DNA of 64,000 nt from Polymorphobacter megasporae (GTDB lineage: Bacteria; Pseudomonadota; Alphaproteobacteria; Sphingomonadales; Sphingomonadaceae): assembly GCF_018982885.2 (NCBI RefSeq), contig NZ_CP081848.1, positions 2,914,001-2,978,000 on the forward strand. The letters run 5' to 3'. Below the pieces are notes generated by a model, which saw nothing but the letters and a program-made list of their open reading frames with translations, ran no database searches and was not told the DNA's origin. Numbering within the stretch: the first letter of the stretch is position 1; each line of letters begins with the position of its first letter. Of this stretch, positions 11,599 through 21,158 are shown in pieces. Position numbers and translations under genes: made by a program.

Positions 11599-12560
11599 CT
11601 GCGCTGCTCGACGTCACCGACCTCGGCGTCGAGTTCCGCCTGAAGTCGCCACCGTGGCGTCCGCCGCTCGTCCTCCACGCGGTTCGCGGCGTGTCGTTCA
11701 CCGTCGCTCCGCGTGAAATTCTCGGGGTCGTCGGCGAGAGTGGATCGGGCAAGACCAGCCTTGGCCGCGCGGTTCTCCGGCTGCTGCCGATCAGCGGCGG
11801 CGAGGTGCATTTTGCCGGACGCCGCATCGACCGCCTGTCGGGCCGCCAGCTCGGGCCGGTGCGCCGCCGGATGCAGGCGGTGTTCCAGGACCCGACGAGC
11901 AGCCTCAACCCGACGATGACGGTCGGCGCGGCGGTCGGCGAGGGGCTTGGCGTCCACCGTATCGGCACCCGCGCCGATCGCGCCGAACGCGTCGCGGCGA
12001 TGCTCGACCGCGTCGGGCTGCCGCGCGGCACGGCACAGAATTACCCCGGGGCCTTGTCGGGCGGGCAGCGCCAGCGGGTCGGCATCGCGCGCGCGCTGAT
12101 CGTCGCGCCCGACCTGCTGATCGCCGACGAAGCGGTGTCGGCGCTCGACGTCTCGGTCCAGGCCGGGATCGTCAACCTGCTCCTCGACCTGCGCGAGGAG
12201 ATGGGTCTGGCGATGCTGTTCATCGCGCACGATCTCGATGTCGTCCGGCACTTCTGCGACCGCGTCATGGTCCTGTACCTCGGCCGGGTGATGGAGACGG
12301 GGCGCACCGCCGACGTCTTCGCCGATCCGCGCCACCCCTACACCCGCGCGCTGCTCGATGCAGTGCCGCGCCTCGTGCCGACGGGGGAGCCGCGGCGCCT
12401 GCTCACGGGCGACCCGCCGAGTCCGCTCGCGCCGCCGTCGGGCTGTGTCTTCCGCACACGCTGCCCGCACGCGATCGCCGCCTGCGCCGAGGTCGTGCCG
12501 CCGCTCGAAGCCGATGCCGACGGGCACGCCGCCGCCTGCATCCGCCAGCACGAGGTCTGA
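11595..12560 (+). CDS. Peptide ABC transporter ATP-binding protein (DppF/OppF type)
   Basis: The protein has 321 aa from a GTG at 11595 inside a GTGA overlap. It has Walker A GESGSGKT, Q-loop AVFQDPTSSLNP, signature LSGGQRQR and Walker B LLIADEAVSALDVSVQ. The C-terminus has the family's Cys-containing segment CVFRTRCPHAIAAC. It is the second ATPase of a heterodimeric oligopeptide-type importer. The D-2-hydroxyacid dehydrogenase gene follows after 3 bases. Confidence 0.95.
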   Translation: MTALLDVTDLGVEFRLKSPPWRPPLVLHAVRGVSFTVAPREILGVVGESGSGKTSLGRAVLRLLPISGGEVHFAGRRIDRLSGRQLGPVRRRMQAVFQDPTSSLNPTMTVGAAVGEGLGVHRIGTRADRAERVAAMLDRVGLPRGTAQNYPGALSGGQRQRVGIARALIVAPDLLIADEAVSALDVSVQAGIVNLLLDLREEMGLAMLFIAHDLDVVRHFCDRVMVLYLGRVMETGRTADVFADPRHPYTRALLDAVPRLVPTGEPRRLLTGDPPSPLAPPSGCVFRTRCPHAIAACAEVVPPLEADADGHAAACIRQHEV

Positions 12561-12563
12561 AGA

Positions 12564-13490
12564 ATGCGCCGGATCCTGATCGCCGTCCGCAACAACCGCG
12601 AGGTCTTCGCCGACCTGTTCCGCGCCGAACTCCCTGGCCACGACGTCGTGACGACGGAGCCCGACGATGAGACACCGACTGCGTATGCTGTCGTCGGCCT
12701 GCCGCCACCGGGCCTGCTCGCGAGCCTGCATGGCCTTGAAGTCGTCCTTAGTCTCAACGCTGGGGTCGAATATCTGCTCGCATCGGGGGAGGTGCCCGAC
12801 GGCGTGCCGCTGGTGCGCATGGTCGACCCCGGCCTCGTCGCGGGCATGGTCGAATGGGTCGCCGCGCGCGTTCTTGCATGGCACCGCAACCTGTTCGATT
12901 ACGCCGCGCTCCAATCCGAAGCGCGCTGGAAGCCGCTCCCGGAGAAACTGGCGGGCGAGCGGACGGTAACCGTGCTTGGCGCGGGCGAACTCGGCCGCCC
13001 GGCGGCGGCGCTGCTGGCCACGATCGGCTTCCGCACCCGCATCTGGAGCCGCGAGCCGCGCGAGATCCCCGGCGTCACCGGTTTCGCCGGGCGCGACCGG
13101 CTCGCGGCGGCGGTCGAGGGAGCCGACGTCCTCGTCAACCTGCTGCCGTCGACCGCCGCGACGACCGACCTGATCGACCAAGCCTTGCTCGACCGGATGG
13201 CGCCGGGCGGCTTGCTGGTCAACGGCGGACGCGGGGCGACGCTCGTCGACCGCGACGTGCTCGCCGCGCTCGACGATGGACGCCTCTCCGCTGCTGCGCT
13301 CGACGTCTTCCGCGCCGAGCCGCTCGCTGACGGCGATCCATACTGGGGCCACCCGCGCGTCTTCGTCACGCCGCACGTCGCCGCGATCAGCCATGCGCGC
13401 ACCTCGGTCGCGGTCATGGCCGACACCATCCGCCGCCACGAACGCGGCGATCCGCTGCTCCACGTCGTCGACCGCGCCCGAGGGTATTGA
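12564..13490 (+). CDS. D-2-hydroxyacid dehydrogenase (glyoxylate/hydroxypyruvate reductase A-like)
   Basis: The protein has 308 aa. It has an NAD(P)-binding motif LGAGELGRPAAALL in the middle, and the three catalytic positions are visible: Arg in NGGRG, Glu in FRAEPL and His in TPHVAA. It is most like GhrA-type reductases that interconvert 2-oxo acids and D-2-hydroxyacids. It sits inside the ABC transporter operon with 3-base gaps on both sides, so it probably handles a 2-oxo or 2-hydroxy acid released from the imported compound. It could also detoxify glyoxylate; context favours the catabolic role. Confidence 0.88.
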   Translation: MRRILIAVRNNREVFADLFRAELPGHDVVTTEPDDETPTAYAVVGLPPPGLLASLHGLEVVLSLNAGVEYLLASGEVPDGVPLVRMVDPGLVAGMVEWVAARVLAWHRNLFDYAALQSEARWKPLPEKLAGERTVTVLGAGELGRPAAALLATIGFRTRIWSREPREIPGVTGFAGRDRLAAAVEGADVLVNLLPSTAATTDLIDQALLDRMAPGGLLVNGGRGATLVDRDVLAALDDGRLSAAALDVFRAEPLADGDPYWGHPRVFVTPHVAAISHARTSVAVMADTIRRHERGDPLLHVVDRARGY

Positions 13491-13493
13491 CCC

Positions 13494-15116
13494 ATGCCGC
13501 CGGGGGGCCTCGACGCGATAACGGGTGCGTGGTCCCGACGCGGCGCGTTGGCGGCGATCGTCGCAAGCACCTTGCCCGGCTGCAGTCCGGTTCACCGCCG
13601 CGACGACAACACGCTGGTCGTCGGCCTGACCTATGACCTCGACACGCTCAACGTCTATTCGACCGGCTTCCTCGGCGACGTTCAGGCCGCAGTGGTCGAA
13701 GGGCTGATCGCGCCCGATCAACAGGCGCGCTACGTCCCGGTGCTCGCGCTCGAAGTGCCGACGCTCGCCAACGGCGGCATCGTCGTCGCGCCCGACGGGC
13801 AGAGCATGACGATCACCTACCAGCTTCGTCGCGGCGTCCGCTGGCACGACGGTGCGCCGTTCACCGCCGCCGACGTCGCCTTCACCTGGGCAGCGGTCCG
13901 CAACCCCGCGTTCATCGCCGAATCGAAGGACGGGTCCGACGTGATCGTCGCGGTCGATACGCCCGATCCCTACACCGTGATCTGCCGCTACGACCGGGTC
14001 GCGCCGACCTTTGCCGCGACGATGTTCACCTTCGGCATCCTGCCGAAGCACCTGCTCGACGGGGTCGACCTCAACACCGCGGGCTATAACGAGCGGCCGA
14101 TCGGCACCGGGCCGTTCCGCGTCACGGCGTTCAAGCGCGGGCAGTATGTGCTGACCGAGCGCAACCCGTATTACTGGCGTCGAGACGCGGCGGGGCGGCA
14201 GTTGCCGTATATCGACCGGCTGATCTTCAAGATCATTCCCAACTCGAACACGTTGCTGACTCAGCTGCGGTCGGGCGAGCTCGATCTCGTCACCCAGACG
14301 CCGTACGATCAGGCGAAGCAGATGGGCGCACTCCCCGGAGTCGAGCTGGTTCGCTCGGCCGTGTTGTCGTGGCAGCACCTCGATTTTAACTTCAAGAACC
14401 CGACGCTGCGCGATCCCGCCGTCCGCCGCGCGATCGCCCATGCGATCGACCGCGACGCGCTGGTCCGGGTCAACGGCGGCTTCCAGCGGCCGATCAAGTC
14501 GGTCGTCGTGCCGACCTTCGACTTCTACGATCCCGCGACGCCCGACTACCCGTTCAACCCGGCGAAGGCGCGCGCAATCCTCGACGCGGCGGGGTACCGC
14601 GTCCAGCGCGACGGCGTTCGCGCAAAGGGCGATGCGCGGCTTGCGTATCGCTTCGTCTGTCAGGCGGGGAAGGGCGACGACGAGCTCGCCCAGCAAGTCA
14701 TCCTCGCACAGTTGAGCGCGATCGGCATCGCCGCGTCGGCCGACAACAAGACCGGGGTGTCGTACCGTCAGGCGCGGTACAAGGGCGACTACGACCTGAA
14801 TTATAGCACGTGGGTGACCGGGGCCGACCCCGTGTACAGCCGCTTCTTTTCGACCAAGGGGTCGAACAACGGGCAGGGCTACGCCAATCCGGCGATGGAC
14901 CGCATCCTCACCCGGATGGAGTCGACGCTCGATCCCGCCGAGCGGCGGCGCGCCGCGTTCGCCATGCAACAGCTGCTCGCGGTCGACCTGCCAACGATTC
15001 CGCTGACCAGCGGCGCTGCCGTCGCGAGCAAGCGGACCCGGCTGCGCGACTATACGCCGAACCCGACCAACATGACGGCGTTCGTCTCGTGCGCCGGCTG
15101 GCGGTTGCAGGCATGA
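13494..15116 (+). CDS. Peptide ABC transporter substrate-binding lipoprotein (SBP family 5)
   Basis: The protein has 540 aa. The N-terminus has SRRGALAAIVASTLPGC, a twin-arginine-like stretch, a hydrophobic core and a lipobox-like LPGC, so it is probably a lipoprotein anchored to the outer face of the inner membrane. The rest fits the extracellular solute-binding family 5 fold, with segments such as LRRGVRWHDGAPFTAADVAF and the C-terminal mobile lobe. Family 5 proteins bind di- and oligopeptides, opines, nickel or glycosides. It is followed by the first permease gene in an ATGA overlap. Confidence 0.92.
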   Translation: MPPGGLDAITGAWSRRGALAAIVASTLPGCSPVHRRDDNTLVVGLTYDLDTLNVYSTGFLGDVQAAVVEGLIAPDQQARYVPVLALEVPTLANGGIVVAPDGQSMTITYQLRRGVRWHDGAPFTAADVAFTWAAVRNPAFIAESKDGSDVIVAVDTPDPYTVICRYDRVAPTFAATMFTFGILPKHLLDGVDLNTAGYNERPIGTGPFRVTAFKRGQYVLTERNPYYWRRDAAGRQLPYIDRLIFKIIPNSNTLLTQLRSGELDLVTQTPYDQAKQMGALPGVELVRSAVLSWQHLDFNFKNPTLRDPAVRRAIAHAIDRDALVRVNGGFQRPIKSVVVPTFDFYDPATPDYPFNPAKARAILDAAGYRVQRDGVRAKGDARLAYRFVCQAGKGDDELAQQVILAQLSAIGIAASADNKTGVSYRQARYKGDYDLNYSTWVTGADPVYSRFFSTKGSNNGQGYANPAMDRILTRMESTLDPAERRRAAFAMQQLLAVDLPTIPLTSGAAVASKRTRLRDYTPNPTNMTAFVSCAGWRLQA

Positions 15117-16066
15117 GCGGGCGGGGACTCATCGCGCGGCTGCTCGGGATCATTCCGCTGCTGCTCGGCATCTCGCTCGTCCTGTTCGCGGTCGTTCATC
15201 TGGCTCCCGGCGGCCCTCTCGACGTCTATGCCGATAATCCGTCGGTGACCCCCGAAGCGCTCGCGCGGATCGCCAAGGCGTACGGCCTCGACCTGCCGTG
15301 GCCCGAGCAATACGGGCTGTGGCTGCGCTCGATGCTGACCGGCGACTGGGGCTATTCGATCCGCACCGGCCGTCCGGTCCTCCAGGAGATCGTCGAGCGG
15401 CTCGGCCCGACGCTCGAACTCGGCGCGGTGGCGATGACGATCGCGTTTGTCGCTGCGGTCGCGTTGGGCGTCATCGCGGCGTTCGAGGAGGGGCGGCGGA
15501 TCGACCGCGTGATCGTCGCCGTCACGCTCGGCGGCCTGTCGATCCCGGTGTTCTGGCTCGGGCTGGTCCTGCAATATGTCCTCAGCGTCCGGCTCGGCTG
15601 GCTGCCGTCGGCGGGGCTTGAGACGATCGGCGGGAGTTCGTTCGCCGACCGCGCCGCGCATCTCGTGATGCCCGCCGCAGTCCTCGCCTTCGCCACCGGA
15701 GCGGGCTGGACGCGCTACCTCCGTGCCGGGATGATCACCGCGCTGCGGCAGGATTATATCCGCACCGCCTACGCCAAGGGCCTGTCGACGCAGACCGTCC
15801 TGCTGCGCCACGCGCTGCGCAACGCCATCGTCCCGGCGATCAGCATCATCGCGCTCGACCTTGCCGGGCTGGTTTCGGGCGCGGTCATCACCGAGGCGGT
15901 GTTCGCGTGGCCGGGGGTCGGCAGCCTGTTCGTCGAGAGCATGGACGGGCGCGACTATCCGGTGCTGATGGGCGTGCTGATGATGGGATCGCTCGCTGTG
16001 ATCCTCGCCAACATCATCGCCGACCTCGCGCAGGCCGCACTCGATCCGCGGCTCCGCAATGGTTAG
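15113..16066 (+). CDS. Peptide ABC transporter permease (DppB type)
   Basis: The protein has 317 aa from the ATG at 15113 in an ATGA overlap. It is an inner-membrane protein with a first helix at about residues 9-30 followed by the DppB periplasmic loop, then five further hydrophobic segments. The coupling-loop (EAA) region is DYIRTAYAKGLSTQTVLLRHALRNAIVP. The end overlaps the next permease gene by 8 bases, and the pair forms the transmembrane channel. Confidence 0.94.
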   Translation: MSGRGLIARLLGIIPLLLGISLVLFAVVHLAPGGPLDVYADNPSVTPEALARIAKAYGLDLPWPEQYGLWLRSMLTGDWGYSIRTGRPVLQEIVERLGPTLELGAVAMTIAFVAAVALGVIAAFEEGRRIDRVIVAVTLGGLSIPVFWLGLVLQYVLSVRLGWLPSAGLETIGGSSFADRAAHLVMPAAVLAFATGAGWTRYLRAGMITALRQDYIRTAYAKGLSTQTVLLRHALRNAIVPAISIIALDLAGLVSGAVITEAVFAWPGVGSLFVESMDGRDYPVLMGVLMMGSLAVILANIIADLAQAALDPRLRNG

Positions 16067-16904
16067 CCGGGCCATTGCAGTCCGCGTGTGGCTCCGCCGG
16101 ACCCGCCTGCCGATGCCGGTCATCGCTGGCGGTACGATCCTTCTCGCGCTGCTGCTCGCGGCGGTGTTCGGTCCGATGCTATCGCCGTACACTTACGACG
16201 AGCAGAGCCTCGCGCTCCTCGGCCTGCCGCGCCCGCCGTCATGGGCGAACTGGCTCGGCACCGACGAACTCGGTCGCGATGAGCTGACCCGGCTGCTCTA
16301 CGGCGGGCGCATCTCGCTCGCGATCGGCCTGGCGGGGGCGGCGGTGGCGACGCTGTTCGGCACCTTCGTCGGGGCGCTCGCCGGTTATGCCGGGGGCATC
16401 GTCGACAGCATCGCGATGCGGTTGACCGACGTCATGCTGTCGATCCCGGCATTGCCGCTCGTCCTCGTCGTATCGGGGCTGATCCGGCCGACGCCGACCC
16501 TCCTCGTGCTGCTCGTCGCGGGGCTGATCTGGACCCCGTCGGCGCGGCTCGTCCGGGCACAGGTCGCCGGGCTCAAGACGAGCGATTTCGTCGCGGCGGC
16601 GCGCACGCTCGGTGTGCATCCGGTGATGATCGTCATCCGCCACATCCTGCCCAACGTCGGCGGCGCGATTGCGGTGTCGGCGACGATCGCGGTCGGCGGC
16701 GCGATCCTCCTCGAATCGGCGTTGTCGTTCCTCGGCTTCGGTGTCCAGCCGCCGACGCCGAGTTGGGGCAGCCTGCTCAACAAGTCGCAGCCTTGGCTGG
16801 TCAGCGCGCCGTGGCTGTCGATGCCGCCGGGCGTGCTGATCTTCCTGACGATTCTCGCAGTCAATTTGGTCGGCGACGGCCTGCGGCGGAGCGGTTCGCG
16901 GTGA
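16059..16904 (+). CDS. Peptide ABC transporter permease (DppC type)
   Basis: The protein has 281 aa. The N-terminal helix is at about residues 23-46, the DppC-type motif NWLGTDELGRDELTRLLYGG follows, and the coupling loop is VAAARTLGVHPVMIVIRHILPN. It is the last gene of the nine-gene operon. No hairpin terminator is seen before the TonB-receptor gene 174 bases later, so read-through into the receptor is possible. Confidence 0.94.
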   Translation: MVSRAIAVRVWLRRTRLPMPVIAGGTILLALLLAAVFGPMLSPYTYDEQSLALLGLPRPPSWANWLGTDELGRDELTRLLYGGRISLAIGLAGAAVATLFGTFVGALAGYAGGIVDSIAMRLTDVMLSIPALPLVLVVSGLIRPTPTLLVLLVAGLIWTPSARLVRAQVAGLKTSDFVAAARTLGVHPVMIVIRHILPNVGGAIAVSATIAVGGAILLESALSFLGFGVQPPTPSWGSLLNKSQPWLVSAPWLSMPPGVLIFLTILAVNLVGDGLRRSGSR

Positions 16905-17078
16905 CGGACATTAACGAGTGTGGCAAAATGGAGACAACGCAGAATTTTGTATGAAAATGGCCGAAAACTCTATTGTGCAAGTGCGAAGTGATCGGCAGCA
17001 TATAAAAAGACCAAGAGTACCGGAGGGGTAAAGCCGGGACCATATTGTCGCGTAGAACTTCATAACAGGGAGTGGGCT

Positions 17079-20054
17079 ATGATTGTATCTTCCCGCGGGC
17101 GTCTTCTCGCGTCGAGTTTACTTGCCGGATGCATGGCCGTGTCCGCACCCCTGTTTGCGCAGGAGGCAAGTGGCGCTGCTTCAGCGGGAATTGCGAACCC
17201 GGCATCGCAAGCAACCGAGAGCGTAACTGTTAATCCCGACGAGCTCGTCGTCACCGGTACACTGATCCGTAACCCGGCACTGGTGTCGGCTACCCCGGTC
17301 CTCGTCACCGGCCAGGCGGAAATCCAGCTGCGCCAGTCGAACACCGCCGAAGACCTGCTGCGCGGGCTTCCCGGCGTCGTCCCGAGCATCGGCAACGCGG
17401 TCAACAACGGCAACGCCGGCTTCTCGTTCGCCGACCTTCGCGGCCTCGGTCCGAACCGAAACCTCGTCCTGCTCGACGGCCAGCGCATCGCTCCGGCCGA
17501 CGTCATCGGGCGCGTCGACCTCAACAACATCCCGCTGGCGATCGTCGACCGCGTCGAGAACCTGACCGGCGGCGCATCGACCACCTACGGCGCCGACGCG
17601 ATATCGGGCGTCATCAACTTCGTCACCAAGAAGGACTTCACCGGGGTCCAGATCGACGCGTCGAACCAGCTCACCGAAAAGGGCGACGGCAATTATTTCC
17701 GCGTCGACGGCACGCTCGGGGTCGGGTTCGCCGACGGCAAGGGCAACGCCATCTTTTCGTTCGGCTACCAGAACGCGTCGGCGGTCTATCAGGGCGACCG
17801 CCCCTACTCGATCACCGCGCTCGACTCGTTCTCGGGCAAGCCAGCCGGCTCGAGTTTCTCGAACCCGGCGGTCTTCACGCTGCTCGGCAACACCGGCGGC
17901 CGGGTCCAGACGGTGCCGTCGTCCGGCACGTTCAACACCGGCGTCTACCAGCCGTTCAACTTCAACCCGTACAACATCTTCCAGCTGCCGTTCCAGCGGT
18001 ACAACGTCTACGGCTCGGGCCATTACGAGGTCGCCGACAACATCGAAATCTACATGCGCGGCCTGTATTCGAAGAACGTGACGCAGACGATCGTCGCGCC
18101 GTCGGGCGTCGCCGGATCGAACGTCACGATCCCGCTGTCGAACCCGTACCTGACGGCCTCCGAGCGCAACGTGTTCTGCGGCGACGCCGGCTTTACGGCG
18201 GCGGAGTGCACCGCGGCCGCGACGGCGACGAGCCCGACCAACCCGGCGTATCGCACCGTCACCGAGGAACTGCGCCTCCGCTCGGTCGATGCCGGTCCGC
18301 GCGTCGACCGCTACGAGACGCAGGTGTTCGATTACCGCGCAGGCCTGCGCGGCGCGATCACCGACCACCTCAACTTCGACATCGCCGGCAGCTACGGCGA
18401 GAGCACCAACGACCACACCGAGGCGGGCTATATCTCGGTCTCGCGGGTTCGCGATGCGCTGCTCGCAACGAACACCACGACCTGCCTGAGCGGCAACGTC
18501 GGCTGCGTCCCATTCAACATCTTCGGTGCGGCGGGATCAACGACGGCCGCGATGAACAAGTACGTCGTCGTCCCGGCCTTCAGCGTCGTCCGCGCGTCGC
18601 TCGCGCAGGGGTCGGCGCAGATCAACGGCGACGTCGGCATCTCCAGCCCGTTTGCCAGCAAGCCGATCAACTTCGCGGTCGGCGGCGACTACCGCAAATA
18701 CCAGGCGTCGCAGAACGGTGACATCGAGAAGACGACGCCGGGCGAACTCGGTCTGGATTCGACGCTGACCCCGTTCAACGGCGGCTATGACGTCCTCGAA
18801 GGCTTCGCCGAATTGATCGCACCGCTGGTCGAGGACAAGCCGTTCTTCCGGGAGCTGACCTTCGAAGGCGGCCTGCGTTACTCGCACTATAAGGTCGACG
18901 CGCCGACCAACCCGACCTTCAACACGACGACGTACAAGGCGGGTGCGAACTGGACCCCGGTCGACGGCCTCAAGTTCCGCGGCGTCTATCAGCATGCAGT
19001 TCGCGCGCCGAACATCAACGAACTGTTCCAGCCGGCGAGCCCGAGCTCGACCAACCTGTCGGCCGACCCGTGTTCGGGATCGAAGCCCGTCGGCAACGCC
19101 AACCTGACCGCGATCTGCCTCGCGCAGGGCGCACCGGCGGCATCGATCGGCAAGATCAGCGATCCGGCATCGGGCCAGCCGAACACAACGACCGCGGGCA
19201 ACCTCGGCCTCAAGCCGGAAAACTCGAACAGCTTCACCCTCGGCATCGTCCTCCAGCCGCGCCGGTATGTTTCGGGCTTCTCGCTGACGGTCGACTATTT
19301 CAACATCAAGGTGACCAACGCGATCACGTCGCTGTCGCCGCTCGACTCGATCAGCGCATGCTTCGGGGCGGTGACCGCCGCGAGCGCCGCGAGCTCGGGA
19401 TGTACCGTCATCCGGCGTAACCCCAGCACCGGCGCGCTCGACGGCGATCCGGCGACGACCCCCGGTCTGTACCTGCCGCTGACCAACCAGGGCCAGTTGC
19501 TGACCGACGGTATCGATCTCGGGGCGAACTACCGCCACGATGTCGGCCCGGGCACGCTTGCTCTGTCGTTCCAGGGGACGTGGACGCATCGCGCACTGTT
19601 CAAGGCGACGCCAACCGCGATCAGCCGTGAATGCGTCGGCTATTACAGCACCAACTGCGGCGGTGCCGGCGCACCGGAGAAGGGATCGCTCCAGCCGAAG
19701 TACACGTGGAACCAGCGGACCAGCTACTCGATTGGCGGGGTCGATCTCTCGCTACTGTGGCGGCACATCAGCGAGATGAACCAGGAGCCCGACGACGCGC
19801 TCAACGGCGACGGTCCCGCGCTTCCCGCCTTCGCCCACATCAAGCCGTACGACTATTTCGACGCCAGCCTTCGCCTCGCCGCGACCAAGGCGCTCGAATT
19901 CACGATCAGCTGCCAGAATCTGACGAACCGGCAGCCCCCGATCGTCGGCTACGACATCGGCACGACGTTCTTCAACAGCGGCAACACGTACCCGTCGACC
20001 TACGACACGCTCGGCCGCCGCTACGCTGTCTCGGCCCGGCTCAAGTTCTTCTAG
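17079..20054 (+). CDS. TonB-dependent outer-membrane receptor (1)
   Basis: The protein has 991 aa. The ATG at 17079 is supported by AGGGAG 7 bases upstream and gives a signal peptide of about 27 residues ending APLFAQ. A plug domain follows (DELVVTGTLIR at about residue 50, then LLRGLPGVVPSIG and LRGLGPNRNLVLLDGQRI). A long 22-strand barrel ends in RLKFF, the aromatic C-terminus needed for outer-membrane assembly. The length and plug type match the large sphingomonad receptors for oligosaccharides, peptides or siderophore-like ligands. Its position behind the ABC operon suggests it brings the same substrate across the outer membrane. The gene ends at a perfect hairpin. Confidence 0.93.
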   Translation: MIVSSRGRLLASSLLAGCMAVSAPLFAQEASGAASAGIANPASQATESVTVNPDELVVTGTLIRNPALVSATPVLVTGQAEIQLRQSNTAEDLLRGLPGVVPSIGNAVNNGNAGFSFADLRGLGPNRNLVLLDGQRIAPADVIGRVDLNNIPLAIVDRVENLTGGASTTYGADAISGVINFVTKKDFTGVQIDASNQLTEKGDGNYFRVDGTLGVGFADGKGNAIFSFGYQNASAVYQGDRPYSITALDSFSGKPAGSSFSNPAVFTLLGNTGGRVQTVPSSGTFNTGVYQPFNFNPYNIFQLPFQRYNVYGSGHYEVADNIEIYMRGLYSKNVTQTIVAPSGVAGSNVTIPLSNPYLTASERNVFCGDAGFTAAECTAAATATSPTNPAYRTVTEELRLRSVDAGPRVDRYETQVFDYRAGLRGAITDHLNFDIAGSYGESTNDHTEAGYISVSRVRDALLATNTTTCLSGNVGCVPFNIFGAAGSTTAAMNKYVVVPAFSVVRASLAQGSAQINGDVGISSPFASKPINFAVGGDYRKYQASQNGDIEKTTPGELGLDSTLTPFNGGYDVLEGFAELIAPLVEDKPFFRELTFEGGLRYSHYKVDAPTNPTFNTTTYKAGANWTPVDGLKFRGVYQHAVRAPNINELFQPASPSSTNLSADPCSGSKPVGNANLTAICLAQGAPAASIGKISDPASGQPNTTTAGNLGLKPENSNSFTLGIVLQPRRYVSGFSLTVDYFNIKVTNAITSLSPLDSISACFGAVTAASAASSGCTVIRRNPSTGALDGDPATTPGLYLPLTNQGQLLTDGIDLGANYRHDVGPGTLALSFQGTWTHRALFKATPTAISRECVGYYSTNCGGAGAPEKGSLQPKYTWNQRTSYSIGGVDLSLLWRHISEMNQEPDDALNGDGPALPAFAHIKPYDYFDASLRLAATKALEFTISCQNLTNRQPPIVGYDIGTTFFNSGNTYPSTYDTLGRRYAVSARLKFF

Positions 20055-20067
20055 GCGAAGGGCTATC

Positions 20068-20095
20068 GTTCCCCTCCCGCAAACGGGAGGGGAAC
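20068..20095. terminator. Bidirectional hairpin terminator between convergent genes
   Basis: A perfect 12-bp inverted repeat, GTTCCCCTCCCG / CGGGAGGGGAAC, has a 4-base loop CAAA. It lies between the TonB-receptor stop (20054) and the stop of the leftward P-loop gene (20109). There is no U-run on either side, so termination efficiency is uncertain. The CCTCCC-rich stem resembles the larger palindrome at 32461-32610. Confidence 0.65.
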
Positions 20096-20108
20096 AGACT
20101 ATGAGAGA

Positions 20109-21158
20109 TCAGCCCGCGATCAGCGGGGCGGGGAGCGCCAGCGGGATGCCCGCCGCCGCCGCCACCGCCTCGGCCCAGATCGCGACCTTGTCGACCTCGT
20201 CCTTATGGAGCGATAGGCCCTCGCGCTGTTCGCGGGCGCGGTCGTCCGCGCCGAACGTGTCGCCTGTCTTCGAACTGGTGGTAAAGGCAGGGCCGGCGAC
20301 GACCGCCGCGACATCGATCTTCAGCCCGAACAGCGTCGCGATCGCGCTCATCGCCGCCGCCGGTTGGCGCAGCAGGTGTTCGCTGTCGAGCGTGCGGATG
20401 CGCTGGTCGCCGAAGCGCGCGGCCATGCGGACGAACAACGCCTGCTGCGCCAGCCAGCCGACCGCGGCGATCTGCAGGTCGGTCTGCTTGATATAATCGC
20501 CCGGCTCGAACCCCATCTGGACCAGCCCCTCAGCGTGGAGACCGGCGAATAATTCGCGGACCCACAGCCGCCCCCACATCCCCTTGCGCGCAACCGAGGC
20601 GAGGAACACGCGGAGCGGCGCGTGGAGGATCAGCGCGTGGATGTCGGTGCGCATCGCCATCATCGCCGGCGCGAGGCCGTTGACGACGTTCGACGGCTTG
20701 ACCACGACGGCCTCGCCGGGCTGCAACGGCCGGGCGAGCACGATCAGCGCGTCGCGGAGCAGCGGCGCAAGGCGCTCGGGGTCCATCCCCTGGCGGCGGC
20801 AGCCGACGATATCGTTGAGCAGGACAGGCTCCTTCAACGTTGTCGCCACCCCCGGCACGTCAAGCGCGCGTGCCACCAGCGTCGAACAGCAGAACGCCGA
20901 ATGGAGCACGAGATGAAGCCGCGCCGGTTCGGCCGCCGACGCCATCACCTCGCTCCGGTGGAGTGCCAGCGCGGGCCGCCCGACGGGGAGATATTCGTCG
21001 GTGATGAAGGTCGCGCGGGCATGATCCTCGCGCGACAGGCGGAGGAAGCGGATGGCGTCGGCCCCGGGGTCGTAGCGATGCGCGAGCCAATGGCCGTCGC
21101 GCATCACCGCGCGATAGTCGACCGGGGCCCCGCCGCTCGCTTGGGTCGGACGGATCAC
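20109..21158 (-). CDS. P-loop protein of sulfotransferase-like fold
   Basis: The protein has 349 aa from a GTG at 21158 that overlaps the upstream sulfotransferase stop (GTGA). A phosphate-binding-loop-like segment LVLHSAFCCSTLVARALD at about residue 110 resembles the 5'-phosphosulfate loop of PAPS-dependent sulfotransferases, and a VVVKPSNVVN segment follows. I cannot name a substrate. It is the last gene of a leftward four-gene unit (Gfo/Idh/MocA, class-IV-aminotransferase-like, sulfotransferase, this gene). Two sulfotransferase-like proteins in a row is notable. The frame is open further upstream but that region is covered by the other gene. Confidence 0.65.
   Translation of the reverse strand: MIRPTQASGGAPVDYRAVMRDGHWLAHRYDPGADAIRFLRLSREDHARATFITDEYLPVGRPALALHRSEVMASAAEPARLHLVLHSAFCCSTLVARALDVPGVATTLKEPVLLNDIVGCRRQGMDPERLAPLLRDALIVLARPLQPGEAVVVKPSNVVNGLAPAMMAMRTDIHALILHAPLRVFLASVARKGMWGRLWVRELFAGLHAEGLVQMGFEPGDYIKQTDLQIAAVGWLAQQALFVRMAARFGDQRIRTLDSEHLLRQPAAAMSAIATLFGLKIDVAAVVAGPAFTTSSKTGDTFGADDRAREQREGLSLHKDEVDKVAIWAEAVAAAAGIPLALPAPLIAG

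Noticed and set aside
10689-14969. A 1426-codon open frame on the minus strand opposite the ABC transporter operon
   Set aside because: It is Arg/Asp/Val-rich low-information sequence antisense to five clearly homologous genes; such shadows arise from codon bias in GC-rich DNA.
16973-17008. TTGTGC and TATAAAAA as a promoter for the first TonB receptor
   Set aside because: The spacing (20-22 bases) is outside the normal range; only the AT-rich TATAAAAA is notable.
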